Shown here: positions 9,127 to 18,608 of the stretch, piece after piece
Numbering within the stretch: the first letter of the stretch is position 1
Layout: each line of letters opens with the position of its first letter
NCBI GenBank assembly: GCA_900472675.1
Contig: UCJA01000009.1
Coordinates: 296,551 to 360,550, forward strand
Length of the DNA: 64,000 nucleotides
Direction of reading: 5' to 3'
Origin: Hyphomicrobiales bacterium
GTDB lineage: Bacteria > Pseudomonadota > Alphaproteobacteria > Rhizobiales > Rhizobiaceae
Made by a program: the position numbers and the translations under genes
Notes under the pieces: model-generated
Seen by the model: the letters and a program-made list of their open reading frames with translations, nothing else
Databases searched by the model: none
What the model was told of the DNA's origin: nothing

Positions 9127-10560
9127 TCAGGAAAGGGTCGCGAGACCGCTTCCCCAGGGACCGTGATGCTTGTCGACCCCGTCCAGACGGTCGAAACCAT
9201 GGGCGCCGAAAAAGTCCCGCTGCGCCTGGATGAGGTTTGCCGTGCCGCGGCCGCGGCGGTATCCGTCAAAGTAGGTGAGCGCTGAAGCCAGTGCCGGAAC
9301 CGGAAGACCGGCCAGCGCAGCGTGGGATACCACCCGGCGCAGCGCCCCGTCCGTCTCCTTGACCATCGTCGCAAAGGCCGGTGTCACGATCAGGTTGGCT
9401 GTGTCGGGATCCTTGGTAAAGGCCGACGTGATCTCGTCGAGGAACTGCGACCGAATGATGCAGCCTGCCCGCCAGATCTTGGCGATCGTCGGCATCGGCA
9501 GGTTCCAGCCGAACTCCCGGGATGCTGCCGCCATGACGGCAAAGCCCTGCGCATAGGCGGCGATCTTGGCGGCCAGCAGCGCATTCTCGAGGTCACTGAG
9601 AAAAGCCGTGGAGTCTTGCGGCGCGCCTTGTCCCGACGGCAGGCCGAGGATTGTCTCGGCAGCCAGACGTTCCGTCCTCTGCGACGACAGAACCCGGCCC
9701 GACACAGCCGCTTCGATGGCCGTCGCAGCAACGCCCATGTTCTGCGCCTCGATCACCGACCATTTGCCGGTCCCCTTCTGGCCGGCCGCGTCGACGATGA
9801 CGTCGACCATCGGCTTGCCCGAGATGGGGTCCGTCGCCTTCAGCACCTTCTCGGAGATCTCGATCAGGTAGGAGTTCAGCCGCCCGGTGTTCCAGCGCCC
9901 GAACACGTCGCCGATTTCCGAAGCGCTCATGCCCATGCCGTCGCGCAGGATGCCGTAGATTTCGGCGATCATCTGCATGTCGGCATATTCGATGCCATTG
10001 TGGATGGTCTTGACGAAATGCCCGGCGCCGTTTTCGCCGAGCCAGGCGACGCATGGGTCGCCGTTGAACTTGGCCGAGATGGAGGTCAGCACCTTCTCCA
10101 CACGCTTCCAGCTGTCTTCCGTGCCACCGACCATGATCGAGGGACCATGCCGGGCGCCCTCTTCGCCGCCCGAAACACCCATGCCGATAAAGGTCAGGCC
10201 GCTGTCCTTCAGGCTTTCGAACCGGCGCATAGTGTCGCGGAAGTTGGCGTTGCCCGCGTCGATCATGATGTCGCCCTGGGAGAGATAGGGCTTGAGCAGC
10301 GCCATCTGCTGATCGACCGGATCGCCAGCCTTGATCATGATGATGATCGGGCGTGGCGGCCGGATGGCGGCCACGAACTCTTGCATGGTCTCGCAGGCGA
10401 TGATCTGGCCCTGGAGATCGCCGGCCTCGGCGTAGAATTTGCGCGTGACCTCGACCGTCCTGTTGAAGACGGCGATCCTGTTGCCCTTTTCGGCAATATT
10501 GAGTGCCAGGTTGGCGCCCATGACGCCAAGGCCGATAAGCCCGATTTCTGCCTGTTCCAA
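9127..10560 (-). CDS. gnd: 6-phosphogluconate dehydrogenase, decarboxylating
   Basis: The 477-aa enzyme converts 6-phosphogluconate to ribulose 5-phosphate plus CO2 with reduction of NADP+ in the pentose phosphate pathway. It has the N-terminal Rossmann motif GLGVMGANLALN (residues 10-21), the signature ADMQMIAEIYGIL and the long all-helical C-terminal domain ending in a GRG-containing tail. Length matches the long bacterial form. The start is TTG at 10560, supported by GGAGGCGGATCC directly upstream; no ATG fits. It stands alone, convergent with the LacI gene. Confidence 0.96.
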   Translation of the reverse strand: MEQAEIGLIGLGVMGANLALNIAEKGNRIAVFNRTVEVTRKFYAEAGDLQGQIIACETMQEFVAAIRPPRPIIIMIKAGDPVDQQMALLKPYLSQGDIMIDAGNANFRDTMRRFESLKDSGLTFIGMGVSGGEEGARHGPSIMVGGTEDSWKRVEKVLTSISAKFNGDPCVAWLGENGAGHFVKTIHNGIEYADMQMIAEIYGILRDGMGMSASEIGDVFGRWNTGRLNSYLIEISEKVLKATDPISGKPMVDVIVDAAGQKGTGKWSVIEAQNMGVAATAIEAAVSGRVLSSQRTERLAAETILGLPSGQGAPQDSTAFLSDLENALLAAKIAAYAQGFAVMAAASREFGWNLPMPTIAKIWRAGCIIRSQFLDEITSAFTKDPDTANLIVTPAFATMVKETDGALRRVVSHAALAGLPVPALASALTYFDGYRRGRGTANLIQAQRDFFGAHGFDRLDGVDKHHGPWGSGLATLS

Positions 10561-10721
10561 GGATCCGCCTCCAGTTGGGAATATGGGGCTGTTTTCGCAC
10601 CCAAATGTTTCATCGGCAAGTCAGCTCGAGGCCTAAACGGTTCTCTTGTCCCCGACCGCTGGAAATCGCCCCGCAGGCGAGCCATGATCCTGTTTAGGAA
10701 ACCAGGATCAGGACGCTGCTC

Positions 10722-11129
10722 ATGACCATCATGCCTGCCCGGATTATCCATATCGGCATCGCGTGCCATTGGATCGACGTCTGCGCATTTGCCGGCAACC
10801 CAGAAAACATAGCGCTGTGGGCGTCCGGACTCGCCTCCGGCCTTGTTCGTGACGGAGACGACTGGCTGGGAGATGGCGGCCCGATCGGCCGCATCCGGGT
10901 CCGGTTTGCGCCGCCCAATCCTTTCGGCATTCTGGATCACACAGTCACGCTCGAAGATGGGAATGCGGTCTTCAACCCGATGCGGGTCGTCCAGAACGGG
11001 GACGGGGCGTTGGTGACGTTCACGCTCTTCCACCGCCCTGACCAGGATGCAGCCGCCATTGAAGCGGATGCCGCACACATCCTGCAAGATCTGACGCAAC
11101 TGAAGGCGTTGATGGAAAACGGGGTCTGA
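10722..11129 (+). CDS. SRPBCC-fold (polyketide cyclase-like) protein
   Basis: The 135-aa protein shows the pattern of small SRPBCC/START-like proteins: an opening IHIGIACHWIDVCAFAGNPENIALWASGL segment (ligand-pocket helix), central beta strands and a C-terminal helix (DAAHILQDLTQLKALME). These cytoplasmic proteins bind small hydrophobic ligands, and no enzymatic role can be inferred. Starts at 10722 or 10731 are both possible. It is flanked by gnd and the PAS gene on the other strand and appears monocistronic. Confidence 0.6.
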   Translation: MTIMPARIIHIGIACHWIDVCAFAGNPENIALWASGLASGLVRDGDDWLGDGGPIGRIRVRFAPPNPFGILDHTVTLEDGNAVFNPMRVVQNGDGALVTFTLFHRPDQDAAAIEADAAHILQDLTQLKALMENGV

Positions 11130-11136
11130 CGAGCCG

Positions 11137-11895
11137 TCAGGCCGCCGGACGACGGCGGCGGTCTGCGGTTTCCTGAATGATCACCAGGGCGCCGACAAGG
11201 GTCGAGGACCGAAGGAATGGCGACATGCGGCAGCGCATCACGACCGTCTCCCCGTCTACCTGCTGCGCATAGGTGACCATGACGTTTTCGCCCTGGAAGC
11301 AGCGGTTGAGGTTGGGTTCGAATTCGTTGCGGAACCGGTGTAGGCCGATCAGTTCAGCCAGATGCCTGCCGATCAGCTCCTGCCGCGGCAGGTCCATCCG
11401 CTTCGCATTCACCTCGTTTGAGTAGAGCACCCGGTAACCGGGTGCGACGACGAGGATGCGATCTGAAATACAATCGAGCAGCGCATCGTCCAGTATGCCG
11501 CTGGCCGTCACCTGGTCGATGGTCGGATGATCGCTCGCCTCGCCGGCGTGCAGCGGGCTGGTGGCGGCAACGGCGGGGGGCGCGAGATAGCGCTCGACCA
11601 GGGTCTGCAGGAGATGCGCATTGCGGCGAACGCAGCCGCGATCGTCGGCCTCGGCGTTGAGCAGATCGAGGGCAAACTGGAACTGCGCCTGAATGCTGGC
11701 CGGATCCTCCACAGCGCTGCCGAACACGGCCAGAAGAAGCGGATCCAACTCCCGATCCAGCGCGACCATGCCGCGCTCGTTCTCGGACTCGATGGCCTGC
11801 TGCAGATCCGCATACTTTGACCAGAAAAGATCGATCAGCGCTTCCAACGATTTACCTTCCAGCTTTCCAACTTCATGCAGGTAGCAGATTGCCAC
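11137..11895 (-). CDS. PAS domain protein of unknown output
   Basis: The 252-aa protein has a helical N-terminal half (about residues 1-120) that I do not recognise. A C-terminal PAS-like domain follows (about 130-245), with the ILVVAPGYRVLYSNEVNAKRM and LIGRHLAELIG segments typical of PAS folds. There is no kinase, GGDEF or HTH output domain. The start is a GTG at 11895 with a weak ribosome site; a TTG at residue 16 with GGAAGG upstream is an alternative. It may be a stand-alone sensory partner. Confidence 0.6.
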   Translation of the reverse strand: MAICYLHEVGKLEGKSLEALIDLFWSKYADLQQAIESENERGMVALDRELDPLLLAVFGSAVEDPASIQAQFQFALDLLNAEADDRGCVRRNAHLLQTLVERYLAPPAVAATSPLHAGEASDHPTIDQVTASGILDDALLDCISDRILVVAPGYRVLYSNEVNAKRMDLPRQELIGRHLAELIGLHRFRNEFEPNLNRCFQGENVMVTYAQQVDGETVVMRCRMSPFLRSSTLVGALVIIQETADRRRRPAA

Positions 11896-12010
11896 CTGAC
11901 GGCATGATTAACGGGAAAGCCACTTAAACATCTATCCCCAATGCGCCCCAAATTGTGGCGGATGAGTTACTGTATAAGCAAAGCAATCGCAATTCTGCAG
12001 GGATAGCCCC

Positions 12011-12940
12011 TCAGGAAGAGACCGTTTTCTTGATATGCCAGCGATCGTGATACCAGAGCCATTGCTCCGGATACTCCCGAACCCACGACTCGACCTTGTC
12101 GTTGAGCACCTGCGCCGTCGCCTGGACGTCGAGGTTCCCGGCAGCATCGCGCGGCATTTCGATCCGCGGTTCGATCTCCAGCCGGAAGCGATTTCCCGGA
12201 AGCCGGATGCAGCGGGCCGGATAGACTTCCGCATCGAACTGTCGCACCAGCTTGGCCAGCAGCGGATTGGTTTTCACAGGCTGGCCAAAGAACGAGGTAG
12301 GCAGGCCCTTCCTAAACTTCTGGTCCACCAGCACGCCGACGCCGCCGCCTGCTTCGAGCCGGCGCGCCAGGGCAAATGCCGATCCCGCATGTGAGGGGAC
12401 AAGCTGCCCCATACGCGAACTGCGGAAGGAGAAAACCTTCTCGGCGATATAAGGATTGTTCGGCGGGCGGAACATCACCATGACCTCGAGCCCGAAAGAC
12501 TTGCCCGCGACAGGAAGAATCTCGAAGTTACCGGTATGGGCCGTAAAAACGATGAACGGTCGCGGGTTGTCGCGCAGGTCGAGAAAGACCTGGGTACCCG
12601 AAACCTCGACCCTGCCCGGCTTGTCCTGTTCCGGATCGAAATCGAACAGGCGGTCGAGGAAGACATATTCCGCCGCAAGCCGCCCCATGTGTCCCCAGCT
12701 GGCGACAGCGATGTCCTGGAGCTCCGCCTCAGCCTTTTCGGGAAAGGCGTTGCGCAGGTTTGTCATCATCAGCTTGTGACGCCAGAGCTTCGGCCCGATG
12801 AAACGTCCGAGGCGATCCGCCGCGCGGATAGCGGGGTCGGCGGGAAAGATCTTCAGCGCGTTCAGCAACCCGAATGCCAGCTGCGCCACCAGCCACTGCT
12901 GGAACCGACGCAGCGTCAGAACGATACGGGTCAGAAACAT
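12011..12940 (-). CDS. lpxXL: Lipid A very-long-chain acyltransferase (LpxXL, LpxL/HtrB family)
   Basis: The 309-aa inner-membrane protein belongs to the lysophospholipid/lipid A acyltransferase family, with an N-terminal membrane-associated helix and the catalytic HX4E motif (HTGNFE, in FTAHTGNFEILP). In rhizobia LpxXL transfers the 27-hydroxyoctacosanoate chain from AcpXL to lipid A. The start is taken at the ATG at 12940, 17 nt after the stop of the dehydrogenase gene. An extended reading to 13231 overlaps that gene and is rejected. It is the last gene of the acpXL cluster, which supports the specific name over generic LpxL. Confidence 0.88.
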   Translation of the reverse strand: MFLTRIVLTLRRFQQWLVAQLAFGLLNALKIFPADPAIRAADRLGRFIGPKLWRHKLMMTNLRNAFPEKAEAELQDIAVASWGHMGRLAAEYVFLDRLFDFDPEQDKPGRVEVSGTQVFLDLRDNPRPFIVFTAHTGNFEILPVAGKSFGLEVMVMFRPPNNPYIAEKVFSFRSSRMGQLVPSHAGSAFALARRLEAGGGVGVLVDQKFRKGLPTSFFGQPVKTNPLLAKLVRQFDAEVYPARCIRLPGNRFRLEIEPRIEMPRDAAGNLDVQATAQVLNDKVESWVREYPEQWLWYHDRWHIKKTVSS

Positions 12941-12957
12941 CTTCAAAGGGGCGGGCC

Positions 12958-13986
12958 TCAGTCCATTCTCAGGACGATTTTGCCGAAGACCTGGCGGGTC
13001 TCCATACGTGACAGGGCCGTCTCGATGTCTGCAAAGGTGACCTCCGTGTCGATCACCGGCTTGACGAGCCCTTGCGCCATCTTCTGCATGGCATTCGCCA
13101 TGTTCTCCATGCGGCAGCCGAAGGACCCGAACAGTTTCAGCTGCTGCTGAAACAGCATCATCAGGTTCATCTCGGTCGAGACGCCAGACGTGGAGCCGCA
13201 GGTGACGAGGCGCCCGCCGCGCTTCATGCACAGCATGGAACCGGCCCAGGTATCCTTGCCGACGTGTTCGAAAACGACATCGACGCCCTTCTTCTTGGTC
13301 AGCTTACGCACGACGCCTTCAAACCGGTCCTTGCGGTAGTTGATGACGTGATGCGCACCCAGAGCACGCGCCGGTTCGATCTTCTCATCGGACCCGACCG
13401 TCGTGATGACGGTGCAGCCCATCTTGGCGGCGAGCTGGATCGCGGCCGTGCCGATGCCCGAGCCGCCCGCATGAATGAGAATGGTTTCTCCAGGCTGCAG
13501 CTTGGCATTGTCGAACAGCATGTGTTCTACGGTGCCGAACGTCACGGGAGCAAGCGCTGCGGCGATTGCATCGACGCCGGGCGGTGCCGGCACCAACAGC
13601 CGCGCCGGCAGATTGGCCTTTTCCTGTGCAAACCCGTCCAGGTGAAATCCATGCACGCCCGAGACGTTTTCGCACAGATTGTCACGCTTCTCGCGGCAGG
13701 CCTTGCAGAGTCCGCAAGTGCGCGCACCGTAGATCGAAACGAGTTGTCCCGGCAGGACGTTTGACACACCCGGGCCGATGGCCTCGACCACACCCGATGC
13801 CTCGGCGCCGATCGTGATCGGCATCTTGCGCTTGGCAAACGCCATGCCGCGCCAGCCCCAGACATCGATGTGGTTGAGGGCGACGGCCTTGACGCGCAGC
13901 GTCACTTCGCCCGGACCCGGTGCCTCGGGCTCCGGCACATCGACGGCTTCAAGCCTGCGGTCATCGATCAGTTGCAGAGCGCGCAT
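12958..13986 (-). CDS. Zinc-type alcohol dehydrogenase/quinone reductase family protein of the lipid A VLCFA cluster
   Basis: The 342-aa medium-chain dehydrogenase has the structural-zinc cysteines (CGLCKACREKRDNLC, about residues 95-109) and an NADP-binding Rossmann region (HAGGSGIGTAAIQLA). In rhizobial acpXL clusters the equivalent gene is called adh2XL, and its role in very-long-chain fatty acid synthesis or omega-1 oxidation is not settled. It lies between fabF1 and lpxXL, 17 nt before the latter, which points to co-expression. MscR-like quinone reductases are the closest generic relatives. Confidence 0.85.
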   Translation of the reverse strand: MRALQLIDDRRLEAVDVPEPEAPGPGEVTLRVKAVALNHIDVWGWRGMAFAKRKMPITIGAEASGVVEAIGPGVSNVLPGQLVSIYGARTCGLCKACREKRDNLCENVSGVHGFHLDGFAQEKANLPARLLVPAPPGVDAIAAALAPVTFGTVEHMLFDNAKLQPGETILIHAGGSGIGTAAIQLAAKMGCTVITTVGSDEKIEPARALGAHHVINYRKDRFEGVVRKLTKKKGVDVVFEHVGKDTWAGSMLCMKRGGRLVTCGSTSGVSTEMNLMMLFQQQLKLFGSFGCRMENMANAMQKMAQGLVKPVIDTEVTFADIETALSRMETRQVFGKIVLRMD

Positions 13987-14045
13987 AGAAAGTCATCCCT
14001 CGCCCGAAGGCGTTTCCATCATGGTAAAACTGTTGGGGGCTGTCT

Positions 14046-15332
14046 CTAGGCCGGTTCCAGCGTCATGACAAGGCTGGCGTTCTGCCCGCCGAAGCCGAAC
14101 GAGTTGGAAAGAACCGCCCGGGGCGCCCCGTCCCGCTTCGCGTTAGGCACCACGTCAAGCTCGATGCTCGGATCCGGAGTGTTGTAGTTGATGGTCGGCG
14201 GAAGCGTTCCGGTCAGCATTGTCTGGATCGAAAACACCGCTTCCACCGCGCCGGCGGCCGTCAGCGTGTGACCGATCATCGACTTGTTGGACGAGACCGG
14301 AATGCCCTTCAGGCTCTCGCCGAACACGGCCAGCATGGCACCGTATTCCATCTTGTCGTTTTCCGGCGTCGACGTCCCATGGGCGTTGATATAGCCGATG
14401 CCGCTCTCGTCCATACCGGCATCTTCCAGCGCGGCACGGATGGTGGCAATCGCTGGACCACCGTCCGGTGACGAGCGGGTGCGGTGGAAATGATCTGCCT
14501 TTTCGCCAAGCCCCTTTATGATCCCATAAACCTTCGCGCCGCGGGCAATCGCCGCTTCGAGCGATTCCAGCACCAGCGTGGCGGCACCTTCCGCGATCAC
14601 GAAACCGTCGCGGTCCTTGCTGAAGGGCTTGGAGGCCTTGTCGGCCGGATCGTTCTGGGTCGACAGGGCCGACAGCAGCGAAAAGCGGATCAGCGCTTCT
14701 GCGCTGACCGAACCGTCGGTCGCCGCCACCAGCGCCCTGTCCGTGCGGCCCTGGCGGATCGCTTCAACCCCGAGCTGGATCGCCGTCGCGCCGGAAGCGC
14801 AGGCCGTCGACAGCGTCACCGGCAGGCCGCGGGTGCCGAACATGTCGGCAAGACGCTCGGAAATCGACCCGAACTGTACGGCCTCCAGAAATACCGGATC
14901 CGGACGCTCGCGCATCGCCGCCAGGAAGCGCTCATAGGCATCCCCTTCGGTCCTGGATGGCGCCGACCGGTCGGCCAGTGCGAAACGATCCGACCATTCC
15001 GGTTCGACCGGCGGCGCCGCAAGGAAAAGCGGCCCGTCGAAATCTCCAGAAAGTCCAGCCTGCGCCAGCGCTTCGCGCGTGGTCTCACGGGCAAACGCGA
15101 ATGAGCGTTCCACCGCGTTTTCTGCCGGCAGAGTGATAAAATCAACCGTCCCGCTGATCCGCGTCGAAAGCGTATCGGTCGGAAAGCGGGTGATCTTGTG
15201 GATACCGGACGTACCCGCCGTCAGTGCGGCCCAGTTGTCCTGCAGCCCCTGGCCAAGCGATGTGATCACGCCCATGCCGGTGACAGCCACGATCGGGCGA
15301 CCCAGATGATCCTTGAAGCGAGCGTCGCTCAT
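14046..15332 (-). CDS. Beta-ketoacyl-ACP synthase (FabF1XL type), catalytically complete
   Basis: The 428-aa enzyme condenses malonyl-ACP with acyl-AcpXL during elongation of the C28 hydroxy acid of lipid A. All three catalytic residues are visible: Cys about 178 in STACASGAT, His in NAHGTSTPEND and His in KSMIGHTLTAAGA. It begins 11 nt after the stop of the second synthase gene, so the two are probably co-translated. The partner (15344-16543) lacks two of the three catalytic residues, which suggests a KS-alpha/KS-beta heterodimer with this protein as the active half. Confidence 0.92.
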   Translation of the reverse strand: MSDARFKDHLGRPIVAVTGMGVITSLGQGLQDNWAALTAGTSGIHKITRFPTDTLSTRISGTVDFITLPAENAVERSFAFARETTREALAQAGLSGDFDGPLFLAAPPVEPEWSDRFALADRSAPSRTEGDAYERFLAAMRERPDPVFLEAVQFGSISERLADMFGTRGLPVTLSTACASGATAIQLGVEAIRQGRTDRALVAATDGSVSAEALIRFSLLSALSTQNDPADKASKPFSKDRDGFVIAEGAATLVLESLEAAIARGAKVYGIIKGLGEKADHFHRTRSSPDGGPAIATIRAALEDAGMDESGIGYINAHGTSTPENDKMEYGAMLAVFGESLKGIPVSSNKSMIGHTLTAAGAVEAVFSIQTMLTGTLPPTINYNTPDPSIELDVVPNAKRDGAPRAVLSNSFGFGGQNASLVMTLEPA

Positions 15333-15343
15333 GAAAATCCCCT

Positions 15344-16543
15344 TCAGGCGGCCGAGAGAACCGCAAGCCCCTCGCCGCGCGTATAACCGACAGTCGTCAC
15401 CACCGCACGCGTCGCGGGAGTATCCATCGGTCGTTCCATTTCGCTGTCGAATACCGGCACCTTGGCGCCACCGTCGAGGCTGAGCGCCGCCAGCGCCAGT
15501 CCAAGCGGAAACTGCGCCTCCATGCCGTGTCCGGTAACGCCACCAAAGCCGCGGATGGCAGCGCCGGGAAACACCCCGTCGAGGACGCTTTTTTCGCGCC
15601 GCGACAGGTCGGCAATGCCGCTCGCTCCGGAAAACACCATTGTGTCCCCGTCCGGCGCATCCGACGCAAGCCCGGCCAGCCGCGTCAGCCGCTGCTCGAG
15701 CCGGTTGTCGTCGCGATTGCCCCGGTCGCCTTCAATGGCGTCGATCGTCGCGTAAATATGCGCGCCCCGCGCCTGCGCATAGGCCCGTGATTCCAGCACC
15801 AGGAAGGCGCCGACCGAGCCGAGCATCATGCCGCCGCCATACGCATCGCTGCGCGACCAGAGCGGAAGCCAGTCGCCCGTTGCATGGGCGCGGATCCCCT
15901 CCACCATAAGAAGGATATCGGCCCGCTCCGCCACGAAAGCGCCGCCCACCAGCGTATGGGTGGACTGACCGGCCTTGATCCGGTGAAAGGCTGTTTCCAT
16001 GGCCGAGATGCCGGCAGCCTCTTCGCCCATGAAGGTGCGCGAGGAACCGGTGACCTTGTGGACGATGGAGATATTGCCGGCCATCAGGTTCGAAAGCTGG
16101 GCGAGGAAGAGCGTCGGGCGAAGCTCGGTCGTCAGCTTTTCGTTCAGCAGCAGTTCGCGGTCGTTGCGCTTGAGCGCTTCTTCCACGATGAGGGAATCGA
16201 CCTTGATGTCGCGCTCGCCACCGCCGGCGGCCACGATCATGTCCATCGAGGCGCAGGCGTCCGCATCGCTCTTCAGACCGGCATCGTCCAGCGCCAGCCC
16301 GGCGGAAAACACGCCGAGCCGCTGCCAGTTTTCCATCTGCCGCTGGTCGCCGCGCTTGGCTATCTGCAGCGACCAGTCGATCTCCGGCATCGGATGCATC
16401 GGATAGGGCTTGAAGCGCTCCGTCTCGACGCGCGGCAGTCCCGCCTCCTCGCCGTTCAGGAACGCAAGATGGGCATCCTTGCCGACGCCCAGGCAGGTGA
16501 CGATACCGACACCGGTGATCACGACATCATTGTCAGACTTCAT
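15344..16543 (-). CDS. Beta-ketoacyl-ACP synthase-like protein lacking catalytic residues (FabF2XL)
   Basis: The 399-aa protein has a thiolase-fold KS sequence (VVITGVGIVTCLGVGKDAHL at the N-terminus). In my hand alignment the active-site Cys position falls in SRTFMGEEAAG (about 169-178) and is Glu, and the HGT histidine region reads VFSGASGIADL with no His. Only the second His (VTGHGMEAQFP) remains. Such changes are typical of chain-length-factor (KS-beta) subunits. The start at 16543 (MKSDNDVVIT) is used because the longer reading runs into fabZ. It is located between fabZ and fabF1 in the acpXL cluster. Confidence 0.85.
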   Translation of the reverse strand: MKSDNDVVITGVGIVTCLGVGKDAHLAFLNGEEAGLPRVETERFKPYPMHPMPEIDWSLQIAKRGDQRQMENWQRLGVFSAGLALDDAGLKSDADACASMDMIVAAGGGERDIKVDSLIVEEALKRNDRELLLNEKLTTELRPTLFLAQLSNLMAGNISIVHKVTGSSRTFMGEEAAGISAMETAFHRIKAGQSTHTLVGGAFVAERADILLMVEGIRAHATGDWLPLWSRSDAYGGGMMLGSVGAFLVLESRAYAQARGAHIYATIDAIEGDRGNRDDNRLEQRLTRLAGLASDAPDGDTMVFSGASGIADLSRREKSVLDGVFPGAAIRGFGGVTGHGMEAQFPLGLALAALSLDGGAKVPVFDSEMERPMDTPATRAVVTTVGYTRGEGLAVLSAA

Positions 16544-16565
16544 TATAGCCCTCTTCGCGCAGCCT

Positions 16566-17039
16566 TCAGGCGCGCGCTTGCATGGCGGCGAGGAGACCCA
16601 CGTCTTCGGCACGCTTGCGCACGATCGGCGCCAGCGGCACCTCGGAAAACGGCATGGTACGCAGCTTGAGCTGCGCGTCGCAGACCTTCTTGCCGCCGCT
16701 GGTGATCTTCGCCTTGGTCACCGCGTAACCGGATCCCTCATGCTCCAGAAACGCCTCGATGTCGAGCACCGCATCCGGCTCCACGAAGGCACGCATCTTG
16801 GCGCCATCGACGGACATCAGGAACGGCATGGCAGCGAAATCGGTCACGGCCAGCACAAGAAAACCGGAGGCCTGCGCCATGGTCTCGATCAGCAGCACGC
16901 CGGGCACCAGCGGCATCCCGGGAAAATGGCCTTCAAAGACGGGGCTGGCGGAGGGTACCACCGACCGCGCCTTCAAGGTCTTCTGGTCGAGATCGAGGCT
17001 TTCGACCCGGTCGATCATCTGGAAATATTCGAGCAGCAT
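16566..17039 (-). CDS. 3-hydroxyacyl-ACP dehydratase (FabZ-like) of the lipid A VLCFA cluster
   Basis: The 157-aa hot-dog-fold dehydratase has the FabZ catalytic segment EGHFPGMPLVPGVLLIE (His and Glu present, about residues 36-52). It would dehydrate 3-hydroxyacyl-AcpXL during very-long-chain fatty acid elongation. It begins 18 nt after acpXL and 22 nt before fabF2. The length is as expected for the FabZ family. Confidence 0.9.
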   Translation of the reverse strand: MLLEYFQMIDRVESLDLDQKTLKARSVVPSASPVFEGHFPGMPLVPGVLLIETMAQASGFLVLAVTDFAAMPFLMSVDGAKMRAFVEPDAVLDIEAFLEHEGSGYAVTKAKITSGGKKVCDAQLKLRTMPFSEVPLAPIVRKRAEDVGLLAAMQARA

Positions 17040-17057
17040 CGGCTCTGTCGGCGGGCG

Positions 17058-17336
17058 TCAGCCCTTTGCCGCCCTCAACTCGTCGATCTTGGCGCAGAGG
17101 TTTTTCAGAACGAAATAGGCTTCGGTCGAAACCTTGCCTTCGTTGACTTCCTGCGTCCACTGCTCGAGCGGGATCTTGATGCCGAACTCCTTGTCGATCG
17201 CAAAGACGATGTCCAGGAAGTCGAGGCTGTCGATGCCCAGATCGTCGATGGTGTGGCTTTCCGGCGTGATTGTCGCGCGATCGATTTCGCTCGTTTCGGC
17301 GATGATGTCGGCTACTTTATCAAATGTGGCGGTCAC
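17058..17336 (-). CDS. acpXL: Acyl carrier protein AcpXL
   Basis: The 92-aa acyl carrier carries the growing 27-hydroxyoctacosanoyl chain on a 4'-phosphopantetheine arm at the Ser of [10 protein letters not shown]. The length and the sequence ([40 protein letters not shown]) match rhizobial AcpXL rather than the housekeeping AcpP. The start is a GTG at 17336 with AGAGGA upstream, giving the canonical 92 residues. The longer reading from 17387 adds a non-homologous leader. It is the first gene of the minus-strand cluster. Confidence 0.94.
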   Translation of the reverse strand: MTATFDKVADIIAETSEIDRATITPESHTIDDLGIDSLDFLDIVFAIDKEFGIKIPLEQWTQEVNEGKVSTEAYFVLKNLCAKIDELRAAKG

Positions 17337-17474
17337 GAGCGGATCCTCTGAAAATACAAAACTTGATGTTCCACATAGGGAAATCATCTCGGCTTGCCAA
17401 TGCCCCCGGGATTATGCGCACGCTTTTAAAGCCGAACTGTTGCCCAAACAGCCATCGAAACCCGGGCCGCGGCC

Positions 17475-18434
17475 CTACCGGCCGACGGCAAGCACGTCCC
17501 GCAACATTGAAAGGACCTTGTCGGGCTGGACCCCAAGCGCCACCGATTGGCTCGGCTGTGCGTCCCAGGCGCTGCCTTCGAACCGTCGACCGCTGTCCGG
17601 CGCCTGGATCGTCTTGCCGTCCGCCAATCCGCCGCAGACCACGCGCACCGGGCCGGACCGGTAGGTGAACAGCTCCGGCGCCACCAGATAGACGCAGGCA
17701 CAGCTGTCGTGAACGGCCATCCCGTCGAGACCCACACGCTGGCGGTAGAAGTCGATGTAATGCTGCGACAGGTCGGACAGCAGCCGCATCTCGGTTCCGC
17801 CCGCCGCAGCCATATCCGCCAGATAGGCGGACGACATGATCGTCTGCATGGTCACGTCGAGCCCAAAAATCGTGACCTTCCAGGGTGCCACGAAGATGGC
17901 ATCGGCGGCTTCCGGATCGCCAAAGATATTGGCTTCGGCAGCCGGCGTCACATTGCCGTTAACGTGGAAGGCGCCGCCCATCACCACGACTTCTCTGACC
18001 AAGCCGGCGATCTCCGGATCCGCCTGCAGTGCCAGCGCCAGGTTAGTCATCCGACCCACAGCCACCAGCGTCACCTCGCCGGGGTTGGCACGCACCGTAT
18101 CGATGATGAACTGGAAGGCCGGCCGGGGATCGATCGGCAGGTCGATGTCATCAGGCACGCCGATGTTGCCAAGGCCATCCTCGCCGTGAACCACGGAGGC
18201 CAGATGATCGTCGAAACGCTCGGGGTGATAGGCACGACCCGCACCCTTGGCGATCGGCGCGGAAATTCCCCACTCGCGGTGCAGAAACTGCGCATTGCGG
18301 GTGGTGATCTCGAGCGTGGCATTGCCGAACACCGTCGTCACGCCCAGGAGGTCGATCTCCGGGTGCTTGTGCAGGAAGAGAAGCGCCATGGCGTCGTCGA
18401 CGCCCGGGTCTGTATCGAAGATGACTTTGTGCAT
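17475..18434 (-). CDS. Nucleoside hydrolase (inosine-uridine preferring family)
   Basis: The 319-aa enzyme hydrolyses the N-glycosidic bond of ribonucleosides for salvage. It opens with the calcium-binding signature DTDPGVDDAMALL (residues 7-19) and has AVGRMTNLALAL and VMGGAF downstream. The start at 18434 is preceded by a GCAGG site; the reading from 18482 adds a low-quality leader. It stands alone and points away from the TSUP gene. Confidence 0.9.
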   Translation of the reverse strand: MHKVIFDTDPGVDDAMALLFLHKHPEIDLLGVTTVFGNATLEITTRNAQFLHREWGISAPIAKGAGRAYHPERFDDHLASVVHGEDGLGNIGVPDDIDLPIDPRPAFQFIIDTVRANPGEVTLVAVGRMTNLALALQADPEIAGLVREVVVMGGAFHVNGNVTPAAEANIFGDPEAADAIFVAPWKVTIFGLDVTMQTIMSSAYLADMAAAGGTEMRLLSDLSQHYIDFYRQRVGLDGMAVHDSCACVYLVAPELFTYRSGPVRVVCGGLADGKTIQAPDSGRRFEGSAWDAQPSQSVALGVQPDKVLSMLRDVLAVGR

Positions 18435-18608
18435 AGTGCCTGCCCTGCCGTTTGCCATGTCGTGCCGCGCGGCGGCGAACATAGCCGAACATTCGCGTTA
18501 GGCAATCGGGCGAAATGACGGGTCGATACGGATCCTCAGGAATGGTTGCGGTCGCCGCTTTTCGGTGCCACAAGCCCGCGCACCCCTTTCTCCCTATCGA
18601 GCATCGCC

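Noticed and set aside
9322-10725. 467-codon open frame opposite gnd
   Set aside because: It is a shadow of a complete 6-phosphogluconate dehydrogenase gene.
12011-13231. Extended start of the acyltransferase at 13231
   Set aside because: It would overlap the dehydrogenase gene by about 270 bp with non-homologous sequence. The ATG at 12940 fits the family length.
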